The notes under the pieces are model-generated. The model was given only the letters and a program-made list of their open reading frames with translations. It searched no databases and had not been told where the DNA came from. The translations under genes and the position numbers were made by a program. 64,000 bases of DNA from Solibacillus cecembensis (lineage in GTDB: Bacteria; Bacillota; Bacilli; Bacillales_A; Planococcaceae), in the NCBI RefSeq assembly GCF_001439635.1, contig NZ_LMBZ01000005.1, positions 124,436-188,435 on the forward strand, given 5' to 3'. This document shows positions 16,856 to 26,323 of the stretch, in pieces (position 1 is the stretch's first letter; each line of letters opens with the position of its first letter).

Positions 16856-19351
16856 CTATTTATCTAATACTTTCGATAAAAATGTTGCAAATTCCGCACG
16901 TGAAATTTGTTTATCTGGACGGAAAGTATTATCTGGATAGCCGCCCGTTAATTGATTGCTATAAACCGTTTGAATCGCTTCATATGCCCAATGTGAGCTT
17001 TTCACATCTTTAAATGGTAATTTCGTTGTCCCTGTTAAATTATACGCACGTTTTAAAATCGTCGCCATTTCCGCGCGTGTTAACTTATCATCTGGACTGA
17101 ACTTACTTGCTTCGCGCCCTGTAATAATCCCTTTTTCAGACACAGCCGCAATCGCATCATAAGCGAAGTGATTGCTCTTCACGTCTGTAAAGCTTGGGTT
17201 TGCCGTTTTAGAAATACCTAATGCACGCGCAATAATTGTTGCTGCCTCTGCACGCGTAATTGTGCTATCAGGCTTAAATGTACCGTTTGGATATCCTTTA
17301 ACTAATTCTTTCGTGTTCAGAAGTTCAATCGTCGAACTTGCCCAATGCGCAGCTTTCACATCTGTATACATTAATTCTTTATATTTATCATTATAAACCG
17401 CTTGTAATTTATCAAAGTACACGATACCGCGATTATGATTCGATACATTTGGTTCCGTTACATAAATGCGGTCAAATTGAATTGGGAATGAAAGGTCTTG
17501 TGGAATAGTCGCCGTCACATACTTCCAACCTGTCCAATTGAAGCCGCCCTGCTCTGTAAAATCAACGGTATGCTTTGTTCCATGACTATCAACCACGTTG
17601 GCACGTAACCAATGATTGCCCGCATCTCCGTAAACCCATACGCCTAATTGCTTTGGTGTACCGGCAATGGCGATTGGTTTATTGGCCGCTGCATAAACCG
17701 CTTTTGTACCTGTGTCAGCTGTTGTAAAGTCATACGTTAATTTTAATGAAGATGAACCTTCACGGAATGGCTCCGCTTTCGAAGCATTGCCGATTGTTGC
17801 CTTCGCTTTTGCCGCGCTCGCAGTCCATGCCGCTGCATTATCAAATGAATCGAGTAAATCAACTGATTCTGGCGCTTTTGTCACCTGCACAGCCACTTCA
17901 GAACGTACTCCCTCATAAACTCCTACAATTTTACCAGTACCCACTTTTGTTGCTTTGAATGTATTGCCTTCAATTTGGCCAATACCCCCTTCAACCGTCC
18001 ATTTTACGTTTTCAGGTTGAATGGTAACAGGGTTTAAAAATTCATCATAGCCTGATGTAACCGTTAAATTCGTCGTTGTTTCAATCGCCATTTGTTTGGC
18101 AACACCACCCATTGTAATGGCTTTTAGTTTGCCTGGAGGTGCCGAGTTAATAACTTGTAACGTTGCTGAAACTCTTCTCTCACTACCACCTGATGGACGA
18201 TTTACGAGTGCTGGTGCTTCCTGTCCTGGATTTCTTACAACCATTGTCGTCGAGCCACCACCGTCTAAATTAATCGCCGAGTGCGCGCCCTTTGAAATTA
18301 AATACGATGCTAAATCCGGTAAATTCGTTCCATTACTATGACCTTCTTGACGGCCATCCACCGTAACTAAAAATACCTTTTTACCCGTCGCATCAATCGC
18401 TACTGCTGTACGATCGCTTCTTGTTTTCGAAAATCCTTCTGATTGTGGCATCGAAATATTCACTTTGCCATCTTTCACAAGTAATGGACCTGCCGCTAAA
18501 ATAAATTTCGCATTCATCCATTTTTCATCAATTCCTAAGTCCACTTGAACCTGTGCCCCTACTTCAAGGTTTTCAAACTGACTTGCTAGCTCTTTATTTT
18601 GAATCGAAATAACAAAGCCATCTGCTGGAACTGCCGAATTACCTGTTTGCCCATATGGCGTAACGCTTTCTACTGTCCCTGTAATGACATCGCCAAAACT
18701 TAATGTTTCTGTATTTTTCGATGCACCCGTTACAACAATTTCAAGACCCCAGTTATTCGTGTTCGTTGATGCTTCACTCGCCGTATATAAAACGGTTGCA
18801 TTCGGAGTTCTTTCATAGTTAATACGATCAATTGTATGTTTCCCACCATTTACTGTGAATGAAACATCTGTCTTATAGTAATCTGCAATCGCTTTACCAG
18901 ATTGCGAAACACCAAAAGCTACTGGCTGTTGCGTCGGACTATTGGCTGTATCACCTAAAATCCCATAATTCACTATGACATTATTATTCACTAATAAATT
19001 GAGTGGCGTTCCATTTCCCGCAAAATAAGCAGCATTTGTCGCACCAACTACACGGTGTCCTTCATAATTATTCGCTTTCGCTATGTTTGTCGTCGTTTTT
19101 AATGAATTAATTGGATCCGGTAAACCGATTTCCAATGATGTGTAGCTATTCAATAAATCAATATGTAAGGAATTGACTACTTCTTTTAAATCCTTCGATT
19201 GATATCTTTCTTGGAAATATGTCACGCCTGGTGAAACGACTTTTTGTTGTGAATCTATTTTCGTGTCAAATGCCGCTGATACGTTTGCTGTATGTATGGA
19301 AACTTGTAAAAATAACAAGGCCATTCCCATGTATAATATTCTCTTAAACAA
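16856..19351 (-). CDS. Phosphodiester glycosidase (NAGPA-type) with C-terminal SLH domains
   Basis: An 831-residue exported enzyme. After the signal peptide (about 1-26) comes a phosphodiester glycosidase domain (about 95-405) with VVGATNAAYF, a conserved TVDGRQEGHSNG and AINLDGGGSTTMV. This family (NAGPA, 'uncovering enzyme' relatives) removes sugars linked through a phosphodiester. A Big-like domain (410-500), a carbohydrate-binding-like beta domain (about 500-650, with FDNAAAWTAS and WYxYGD-type strands) and three SLH motifs (660-831; cores ITRAEAAT, LTRAEMAT, ISRAEFAT) follow. A phosphate-containing wall polymer is the likely substrate; this is an inference. It is one of two such glycosidases in this window. 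Confidence 0.88.
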   Translation of the reverse strand: MFKRILYMGMALLFLQVSIHTANVSAAFDTKIDSQQKVVSPGVTYFQERYQSKDLKEVVNSLHIDLLNSYTSLEIGLPDPINSLKTTTNIAKANNYEGHRVVGATNAAYFAGNGTPLNLLVNNNVIVNYGILGDTANSPTQQPVAFGVSQSGKAIADYYKTDVSFTVNGGKHTIDRINYERTPNATVLYTASEASTNTNNWGLEIVVTGASKNTETLSFGDVITGTVESVTPYGQTGNSAVPADGFVISIQNKELASQFENLEVGAQVQVDLGIDEKWMNAKFILAAGPLLVKDGKVNISMPQSEGFSKTRSDRTAVAIDATGKKVFLVTVDGRQEGHSNGTNLPDLASYLISKGAHSAINLDGGGSTTMVVRNPGQEAPALVNRPSGGSERRVSATLQVINSAPPGKLKAITMGGVAKQMAIETTTNLTVTSGYDEFLNPVTIQPENVKWTVEGGIGQIEGNTFKATKVGTGKIVGVYEGVRSEVAVQVTKAPESVDLLDSFDNAAAWTASAAKAKATIGNASKAEPFREGSSSLKLTYDFTTADTGTKAVYAAANKPIAIAGTPKQLGVWVYGDAGNHWLRANVVDSHGTKHTVDFTEQGGFNWTGWKYVTATIPQDLSFPIQFDRIYVTEPNVSNHNRGIVYFDKLQAVYNDKYKELMYTDVKAAHWASSTIELLNTKELVKGYPNGTFKPDSTITRAEAATIIARALGISKTANPSFTDVKSNHFAYDAIAAVSEKGIITGREASKFSPDDKLTRAEMATILKRAYNLTGTTKLPFKDVKSSHWAYEAIQTVYSNQLTGGYPDNTFRPDKQISRAEFATFLSKVLDK

Positions 19352-19485
19352 TTTATTTTCTCCCCTATTTCTATAGATTTCCCTTCAACGAATATATCAT
19401 AATTCTAGGCGGAAAAGGTTGATTTATTGAAATTGAAATATAAGTCATTCAAATTTAATAACTTTGGTTGGAGAGCATTAAATCA

Positions 19486-19532
19486 CGAAAAAAACATGCA
19501 ATTTCGACTAAATGCCAAAATCACATGTTTTC
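19486..19532 (-). terminator. Terminator of the 686-residue stalk protein gene
   Basis: On the minus strand AAAACATG-TG-ATTT pairs with AAAT-TG-CATGTTTT across a loop of about 14 nt and ends in seven T residues. Confidence 0.6.
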
Positions 19533-19548
19533 TTCACTCAACTTATTC

Positions 19549-21591
19549 TTATCGTGTTTCCACATATACCGCTACTGGAAGGTTACTGCCGCCAGCATGG
19601 ATGATTTCTAACTCAATCTTGTCAGATTTTTTTGAAGTTCGTAATACCGGAAGTTGAACAAATTCCTCACCCGGCTTAAGTGTTGGGATTAAGTATGTTT
19701 TTCCATTCATTTTAACCGCACCACTGTAAACACCACCACGACCGGCGATTTTTACTAATACATACTTCAGTTTACCAGATGGATTTACAACTGGAATATC
19801 TACCTTGTACGTCATACCAAAATGACCTGGATTCCCCACTGTACCATCCATCTTATCCAATGAATTTTCAGCAGTTAATAAATGGTCTGTTTTACCATTT
19901 GAAATATTATAACCTACTTGCTCAGTATCCACTGTATATTCCGGTAATGTTACTTTTAACGATGAACTTGGCCATACGCCACGTGGATGTGCCGCATACT
20001 GATTAATCGGTACAACTGGTGAATGGATCGATGCTAAGTCTGGATTTTCTTCTAAGCTAATTACTGTACGGACAGTATAGCTACCTGCCCCGCCACTCAC
20101 TTTTCGTACATCAAAATCATGTGTAAAACCAAGTAAATAACTTATACCAAGTTCATATGAATCAATTACTTTTGTCTCGCCTGGTGCAAGTGTAAATTTC
20201 TTTTCTCTCGCATCAGCTAAAGTGTTTGTTAATACGGCATCTGATAACGGTAATCCCACATCAAATGTGCTCCAACTGTTACTCGTAACTTGCGACATCC
20301 CTTTTGAATTCGTTATTTCTAGACTCGCATTATCTGATGTGTTTTGAATCGTAATGGCAATCGTAGCTCTTTCCCCAAGCTTGTTAATATGCCATCCGTA
20401 TACACGGTGTAACTTACTATCTATTAACCCTTGTACTTTATATTCCGATAATGTTTCATTCGCTCTCGAAATACGGTCTGGCGTTAATTCCTCAGGGTTA
20501 TCACTCACAAGTAATTCGCGATTCCCATCCAATGAAACGTTTTCTACTAATTGTGGAACCTTTAAAAAACCATATGATTTTTCTAAAAAGTCACTCGTCA
20601 ACATGTAATCATACATTGAAATATACATCGTATTTGACTCGGCTACATAACGGAGCGAGCCACCATTTTTAAATGAATCGATAATAAATTTCACTGGCAC
20701 ATACATTTTCTCACCTTGCATGAATGGCTTTTCAGCACCTGTATACAAGTCATCGTTTATGAAAATATTACTGCTTCCATCTATAAAACTAAAATGCAGA
20801 CCTGAAATCGTTAATTCTAAACGATCTTTTGCTGTCCACTCTTCATAACTATTTTGAAGATGATCAACAAAATAAGTTGATGGGATATACATACGGCCGC
20901 CCTTATTAACAATCGGGTCGTCCATCATAATCTTTTTATTATTCATATATAATATATATTGAATTTGTGGAATTTCCGGAACTTCTGGAGTTTGGTTTTC
21001 CTCCCCATCTCCCGTGTCGTTTAATATTACTTCAACAACTTGTTTCTCCTCATCCCAATAAACACTACCATCTGAATTTTCACTTACAAAACGCATCGGA
21101 ATATACGTGCGGTCTTTATAGACAATCGGCGCAACAGAAACTTGTACTTTATTGCCATTTACTACCGCCGTTTTTGAATTGATCGTTAAATCAACCGTTT
21201 GATTATTACGAATACTACTCGCCATTTTCTTTTCTTGGTTCCAATAAACTGTGGCACCAATCGCTTCATAAAAGTCTCTCATCGGTAAAAGAAGATGCCC
21301 TGAATCATTCAAGATTGGGTCCTTAAAAAGAATCTCTTCTCCATTTATAATGATTGTTACATTATTTTTCTCGATTAAATTCTTTTTAACAGTTGTTTTC
21401 TTAACGCTAGTTTCTTCAATATTTGCTTTCTCAACAACGTTTTCTTCAACGATTGTTTCAATGCTGTTCTCTTCAACATTTATTGTTTCAATATTGCTTT
21501 CTTCAACGATTGTATCTGCGTAACTTAGTTCTGTATTTGTAACATTAAACGTCACAAAGGCTAAAAAAAGTACTGTAAACCATTTTTTCAT
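19549..21591 (-). CDS. Exported protein with two copper-amine-oxidase-N (stalk) domains
   Basis: A 680-residue protein with a signal peptide, then a low-complexity acidic stretch built on VEE/IEE (about 25-75). Two 'stalk' domains (copper amine oxidase N-terminal type, IINGEEILFKD ... LLPMRDFYEAIGATVYWNQ, then YILYMNNKKIMMDDPIV) cover about 78-190 and 210-325. The remaining 350 residues are beta-rich with no family that I recognise. The domain name is historical; no amine oxidase catalytic part is present. I chose the ATG at 21591, with GTGAGGAG 10 nt upstream; a GTG at 21609 would lie inside that site. It sits between the two phosphodiester glycosidase genes and may act with them. Confidence 0.8.
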   Translation of the reverse strand: MKKWFTVLFLAFVTFNVTNTELSYADTIVEESNIETINVEENSIETIVEENVVEKANIEETSVKKTTVKKNLIEKNNVTIIINGEEILFKDPILNDSGHLLLPMRDFYEAIGATVYWNQEKKMASSIRNNQTVDLTINSKTAVVNGNKVQVSVAPIVYKDRTYIPMRFVSENSDGSVYWDEEKQVVEVILNDTGDGEENQTPEVPEIPQIQYILYMNNKKIMMDDPIVNKGGRMYIPSTYFVDHLQNSYEEWTAKDRLELTISGLHFSFIDGSSNIFINDDLYTGAEKPFMQGEKMYVPVKFIIDSFKNGGSLRYVAESNTMYISMYDYMLTSDFLEKSYGFLKVPQLVENVSLDGNRELLVSDNPEELTPDRISRANETLSEYKVQGLIDSKLHRVYGWHINKLGERATIAITIQNTSDNASLEITNSKGMSQVTSNSWSTFDVGLPLSDAVLTNTLADAREKKFTLAPGETKVIDSYELGISYLLGFTHDFDVRKVSGGAGSYTVRTVISLEENPDLASIHSPVVPINQYAAHPRGVWPSSSLKVTLPEYTVDTEQVGYNISNGKTDHLLTAENSLDKMDGTVGNPGHFGMTYKVDIPVVNPSGKLKYVLVKIAGRGGVYSGAVKMNGKTYLIPTLKPGEEFVQLPVLRTSKKSDKIELEIIHAGGSNLPVAVYVETR

Positions 21592-21710
21592 TTGTACGTT
21601 GCTCCTCACTCAATTTAAAATTCTTTCCCATCATACCATAGCCAATTCAAGAGATGAAATGAATCTGCGCATTTTTGGATTATTTTGGATCAACGAAAAG
21701 AATTAACTTT

Positions 21711-22826
21711 TTATTTGACTATTAACGTAACCGCAATATCGCGACCAGGCGTTGTTACATACTTGCCATTTGCATATAAACCGCTTGATGCACCACCATC
21801 AAAATTCATGGCATCAACCGCACCTAATTGTTTCAAAATAGAAGCGAGCTGTTGAATTGTTGCACCTGGTGTCGTCACAAATAGTATTTGTCGGTCTTTT
21901 GAAATGCCAATGGCACTTCTCGCACCTGGTGAACTTAAAACTTTATGACTTTTAAATCCTTCTGCTTCCGGATTTAACGTCACAACACCATTCGTTAATA
22001 GACGCGGACCGATTTGCAGAGCTTCTTGAATATTACCTTGCTGGAATAATTCCATAAACTGCGCTCCCGGTAAAATGCCTACATCTCCGTCCTTCGTATA
22101 ATAAAAAACAGAAAACTTAGGATCGAATGGTTTTACGCGCTCACCGTTCATCACAAGTCCGTTATACACTGTGCGGTAACTATTATTTGTATACGCATCA
22201 AAATAATTTCCATTCATAGCGACTACTGCTTGATTTGCTTTGGCAATCGATGTTAACTTATCGACAGAGCCTAACTTATTATTTGCTAGTTCCACATGAA
22301 GTGATGTATTAGGTGCTAATAAATTGACGGAAACGACATTAACCGAAAGATTTTTCCCGCCAGCGTTGATGCTCTTTTTCTTAACAGACACTTTTGGTTT
22401 ATTAACAACCGCTTCTTTGTAAGCCGAAATTTTATATGTATTTTCTCCCACTTGATAGGACACTTGTCGATTCACTTGATTCCATGTCATTGGAACATCA
22501 AATAAAAACGCCACTTCTCTTACAGGTACATACACGGCATTGTGAACCATTTTTGGCTGTGTATCCATTTGCTTTAACACAATACCATTTTTCTTAATTA
22601 CTTTACTGCCCATTGTCAAAGTGTAGACTTCATCAATTGTTACAACCTTTTTCTCATTATCCCACTTTACCGGTACAGAAAACGTTTCAGCAACCATGCG
22701 TAACGGTACAAGCGTACGATTTGTCCCATCTTCAATTACGCCATACGAACTTGCTTTGGCTTCATACCCCGCTGCACCTAAACTAACTAGTACAGCTAGA
22801 AATGCAACGACCATCTTTTTCAACAT
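21711..22826 (-). CDS. Stalk domain - phosphodiester glycosidase protein
   Basis: A 371-residue exported protein. A signal peptide (1-25) is followed by a copper-amine-oxidase-N/stalk domain (about 28-130; NRTLVPLRMVAETFSVPVKW and AVYVPVREVAFLFDVPMTW) and a NAGPA-type phosphodiester glycosidase domain (about 150-371; VVAMNGNYFDAY, QIGPRLLTNG, ARSAIGISKD, AMNFDGGASSGLY). The glycosidase domain is like the one in the 831-residue neighbour, but here it is joined to a stalk domain instead of SLH motifs. The ATG at 22826 is followed by a normal signal peptide. Confidence 0.88.
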   Translation of the reverse strand: MLKKMVVAFLAVLVSLGAAGYEAKASSYGVIEDGTNRTLVPLRMVAETFSVPVKWDNEKKVVTIDEVYTLTMGSKVIKKNGIVLKQMDTQPKMVHNAVYVPVREVAFLFDVPMTWNQVNRQVSYQVGENTYKISAYKEAVVNKPKVSVKKKSINAGGKNLSVNVVSVNLLAPNTSLHVELANNKLGSVDKLTSIAKANQAVVAMNGNYFDAYTNNSYRTVYNGLVMNGERVKPFDPKFSVFYYTKDGDVGILPGAQFMELFQQGNIQEALQIGPRLLTNGVVTLNPEAEGFKSHKVLSSPGARSAIGISKDRQILFVTTPGATIQQLASILKQLGAVDAMNFDGGASSGLYANGKYVTTPGRDIAVTLIVK

Positions 22827-22937
22827 AATTTATTCTCTCCTTATCTATTGAATCCTTTCATTATAATGCATATTACTAGGATCAACACATAAAATTTGGA
22901 AAGTTTACCTCATAAAAAATGGGACTCCTAATTTATA

Positions 22938-22979
22938 AAAAAGGTTCCGCTTCGGATTTCTCCTAGACGGAACCTTTAT
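22938..22979 (-). terminator. Terminator of the S-layer gene
   Basis: AAAGGTTCCG and CGGAACCTTT (22940-22949 with 22968-22977) form a perfect 10-bp stem, followed on the minus strand by TTTTTTATAAATT. It lies 30 nt after the S-layer stop. Confidence 0.85.
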
Positions 22980-23009
22980 TAATTCAATAAGTTAATAATC
23001 TAAGAGAAA

Positions 23010-25793
23010 TTATTTAACGTCGATTGAAGTGAAGTTTAATTCGTTTGAGTTAACATCTTTAATGTTAATTGTTGAAGCTGGTTTGATTGTAATACCTGCA
23101 GTTAAATCTGCTCCAGAAATTGTACCACCAGAAATAGTTAATACAAGTGTAGTTTGTGCTGTTGCTACTGCAGCAGAAACTTTTAGATTTGATTCTTTAC
23201 CACCAATAAATAGTACGAAATCTTTCTCTTCTCCAGCATCTACATTTGTAACTTTTTCAGAGAATGTTAAGTTGATTTTATCATTTCCGTCTAATTCAGC
23301 TTTTGCAACTGTTGGACGTACATTTTCATTTAAGTTAACTGTAGTAATGAATTTATCCATTGTTACTGAAGAACCTAATGCTTTTACATTTTGTACAGTA
23401 ATGTTACGTGCACCATCAAATGTTAATGAATCTTGTTTAAATTTCAATGTAACTGTTTGTTTACCATTAACTACTGCTGCTAAAGTAGCTGATTGTACTT
23501 CTGCGCCGTCAACGTTATAGTTTGCAATGTTTGTTGCTGATTCGCCGTCTACTTCACCAGTGAACGTTACAGTTACTGTATCATTTGTTGTTTTAGTAGT
23601 TGTTGCAACAACAGAAGGAGCACCTAATTTTGTTACGTTTGAAGCAAGATCTTTACCACGAGTAAATGTTGCTGAAGTTTTAGCAACTTTAATATCTGAT
23701 AATAAGCTTGTTACTGTATTAGATTCGATATCCAATGTGTATACAGAACCTTCTTCAGTTGCGAAGTCTTTAAGAGCAGCGCGTACTACTTTTTTGTTTG
23801 ATTTAGTCGCATATTTAACTGCTACATTGTTCTTAGTTACTGAAGTTGAAATAAAGTTTTTATGAGATGTTCCAGTTACATTTACTGTTCCTTCAGTCAC
23901 TTCTTTATCGAAAGTTAACTCAAGGTATTCAACACCATCAACTGTTACTTTTTCTACAGAAGTTGCTTTTGGCGCTGTAATATCTTCGTTAAATGTAACA
24001 TTTTTCGTTACATTTTCACCTTCTTGACCAGATAAATCAAAAATGTTGCTTACTACTACTTTTTGAATGCCTTTTAATGCAGTTGTAGTTGTCACTTTAT
24101 ACTCATTTTCTGCAATTTCTTCAATAGAAGTTGCTGCGATAACAGTAGTTCCTACAGTTACTTTTGGCTGAGCTCCTAAATCTTTTGAGAATTTAATAGT
24201 GAATGTTTTAGCACCAGTTTGTGTAATTTCAGAAACAGTTGGTAAAATACCATCAAGTGGTAATTTAGTAATTGTTACAGTAGATGGGTTTGGTGATAAC
24301 AGGTTACCCGCTTTGTCTTTTAAACCGTTAAATGTAGCTGTAATTGGTGTGTTTACTTTGATACCAGCTGCTGCTAAGTCAACGATAACATAAGTAGCAC
24401 CTTCAGCAATATTAACTGTATCACCTGTAGTTAAATTTGTACCATCAGCGTATTTTAATTTTGCTGTATGTGCTTTAACTGGCTCAGAGAATTTAACTTT
24501 TACTTTGTTCGTAGCAATTTGTTCAGTACCAACAATTGTTGGAGCCGTTGTATCTGCTTCGATTGTAACCATTTGTTTGTGCTCTTTAAGCTTTTTACCG
24601 TCAGTTGATTTTAAACCTTTAACAGTGAAGTCATAACGTTTTTCTAATTCATGTTGAGTTGTAAGAACTAATGTTTTACCATCTTCACTTAATTCACCAG
24701 TGAAAGTACCTGGAGCTTTATCGTCTAAAGATTTAATTGAAACTGTATCATGAGTTGTTGCTAATGCACCTTTAATACCGTTTGCAAATAATGTTTCTTT
24801 ATTTACAGCTTTAGAGAATTTAATTGCTACTTGAGTTGCGCTAGTTGCAGCAATTGATTCAACTGTTAATTCTTTCGCAGCTTCTTCAACTTTAGCGATT
24901 TTTGCTTCCGTTGCTACTACTAATTCTGTTGCAGCGTTAATTGTCGCTTGTGCTTTTGCAGCTTCATCAGCTGTAATTGCTTTTGCTTTTGCTTCTCCAG
25001 CTTTTACAGCAGCATCTAATGCAGCTTGTGCTTTCGTAATTGCTGTTTTTGCAGTTGCTACAGCCGCTTTTGTTTCAGCGATTGTTTCGATTTTAACTTC
25101 AACTTCTAGAGCTTTAGTTGCTTTTGCTAAGTCAGTTAATGCGTTTGCTAATTCAGCAGCATAATCAACTTCTTCAGCAACGTCAATTGCACGTTTGAAC
25201 ATAACAGCAAACTCTTGACGAGTGATTGAATCATTAGCCGCTAATTTACCGTCTTTACCGTTAATTACGCCGTTTGCTACTGCTGTTGATAAGTACTCTT
25301 CAGACCATTTACCTGCTACAGTTTTAGCATCTTTGAATGTAGATAAATCTGCTTCACCTGTTAAACCGTAAGCTTCTACGATCATTTTTGCAGCTTCTGC
25401 ACGAGTTAAGTTTGCTTTAGGAGCAAATAAACCAGCACCAATACCATTTACAATACCTGCATTTGATACTGCAACGATTGGGCCATAGTACCAATCTTTT
25501 GCAAATACGTCTTTGAAATCTTCAGTACCTTCTTCAGATAATTCTAAAGCAGCTGTGAACATTTTCGCAGCTTCTCCACGAGTGATGTTACCACGTGGGT
25601 TGAATGAACCATCTGGGTTACCACCGATTACTTCTTTTTCTGATAAGAAGTCTACTGCTTCTGTAGCCCAAGGTGCGATTTTATCAGCATCTGTGTAGTT
25701 AGCAGCTGATGCTACTGGTACGATTGCTGATGCTACTAATGCTGCTGTAGCAGTTGTTGCTAAAAATTTACGACTTTTATTAATTTTTGACAT
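23010..25793 (-). CDS. Major S-layer protein, SLH type
   Basis: A 927-residue S-layer subunit. The N-terminus (SKINKSRKFLATTATAALV, cleavage near residue 30 after SAA) resembles SbpA/SlfB-type S-layer signal peptides. Three SLH motifs (about 32-195; cores ITRGEAAK, LTRAEAAK, ITRQEFAV) bind the wall polymer. An Ala/Lys/Glu-rich helical stretch follows (about 200-300), then several Ig-like/Big-type beta domains to the end. I see no cysteine. The composition (A, T, V, K rich), strong AGGAGG site and strong terminator fit a very highly expressed gene. The lattice itself is not provable from sequence, but it is the best candidate in the window for the main subunit. Confidence 0.9.
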   Translation of the reverse strand: MSKINKSRKFLATTATAALVASAIVPVASAANYTDADKIAPWATEAVDFLSEKEVIGGNPDGSFNPRGNITRGEAAKMFTAALELSEEGTEDFKDVFAKDWYYGPIVAVSNAGIVNGIGAGLFAPKANLTRAEAAKMIVEAYGLTGEADLSTFKDAKTVAGKWSEEYLSTAVANGVINGKDGKLAANDSITRQEFAVMFKRAIDVAEEVDYAAELANALTDLAKATKALEVEVKIETIAETKAAVATAKTAITKAQAALDAAVKAGEAKAKAITADEAAKAQATINAATELVVATEAKIAKVEEAAKELTVESIAATSATQVAIKFSKAVNKETLFANGIKGALATTHDTVSIKSLDDKAPGTFTGELSEDGKTLVLTTQHELEKRYDFTVKGLKSTDGKKLKEHKQMVTIEADTTAPTIVGTEQIATNKVKVKFSEPVKAHTAKLKYADGTNLTTGDTVNIAEGATYVIVDLAAAGIKVNTPITATFNGLKDKAGNLLSPNPSTVTITKLPLDGILPTVSEITQTGAKTFTIKFSKDLGAQPKVTVGTTVIAATSIEEIAENEYKVTTTTALKGIQKVVVSNIFDLSGQEGENVTKNVTFNEDITAPKATSVEKVTVDGVEYLELTFDKEVTEGTVNVTGTSHKNFISTSVTKNNVAVKYATKSNKKVVRAALKDFATEEGSVYTLDIESNTVTSLLSDIKVAKTSATFTRGKDLASNVTKLGAPSVVATTTKTTNDTVTVTFTGEVDGESATNIANYNVDGAEVQSATLAAVVNGKQTVTLKFKQDSLTFDGARNITVQNVKALGSSVTMDKFITTVNLNENVRPTVAKAELDGNDKINLTFSEKVTNVDAGEEKDFVLFIGGKESNLKVSAAVATAQTTLVLTISGGTISGADLTAGITIKPASTINIKDVNSNELNFTSIDVK

Positions 25794-25936
25794 GGGAAAA
25801 TTTCCTCCTAATATGCTTCTTTATACGAATCACCTAAAATAGCGATTACACATAGTTTTTTAGTTGAGCCATTACCTTATCTTTCTTCTTATGTATTTAA
25901 GAGAATATGACGGATTAATGATTGCTCTGAAATTAC

Positions 25937-25960
25937 TTATCTATTAAAAGATATAGATAA
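25937..25960 (-). promoter_or_regulatory. Hairpin at the 5' end of the S-layer leader
   Basis: TTATCTAT (25937-25944) and ATAGATAA (25953-25960) form a perfect 8-bp stem. It lies about 10-30 nt after the predicted transcription start, a place where 5' hairpins stabilise long-lived S-layer mRNAs. Confidence 0.45.
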
Positions 25961-25974
25961 TGCAATTCCAATTG

Positions 25975-26010
25975 ATTATAGCACAGCCTACATTACATTT
26001 TTGTTAAAAA
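25975..26010 (-). promoter_or_regulatory. Extended -10 promoter of the S-layer gene
   Basis: On the minus strand TGTGCTATAAT gives an extended -10 (TGC-TATAAT, hexamer at 25980-25975). No good -35 is seen at 17 nt. A start near 25968 would give a leader of about 175 nt. Confidence 0.5.
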
Positions 26011-26220
26011 AATATTACAACGAATCCAATATTATGATATTTACGAGATATTTAATATAATTAGTGGGAGTGCTGGAATTTTTTTATTACATATACCATT
26101 ATTTTTATATAGCCTAAATTACTATTGGCTTTTTTTGGGGAGCTGATAGTTCGAGTTTTGGAGTTTATTAGCTAATTTAATCCACCTACATTTTGATTAG
26201 CACCCATTCAATCCCAACCA

Positions 26221-26268
26221 AAAAAATCCCCACAAATCTTCCTATGGTAGAAAGACGAGTGGGGGGTT
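26221..26268 (-). terminator. Terminator of the SH3/membrane protein gene
   Basis: On the minus strand CCCCCCACTCGTCTT pairs with GAAGATTTGTGGGG (small internal mismatch) and is followed by TTTTTTT. It insulates the S-layer gene from its upstream neighbour. Confidence 0.75.
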
Positions 26269-26323
26269 CCCTTTTATTCAATTCACATATATCCGCGTAC
26301 AAAAAACAAATAAATCTCACCAA

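Noticed and set aside
23029..23865. Plus-strand frames of 112 and 163 codons inside the S-layer gene
   Set aside because: The strong codon bias of the S-layer gene leaves few stops on the opposite strand; no ribosome sites are present.
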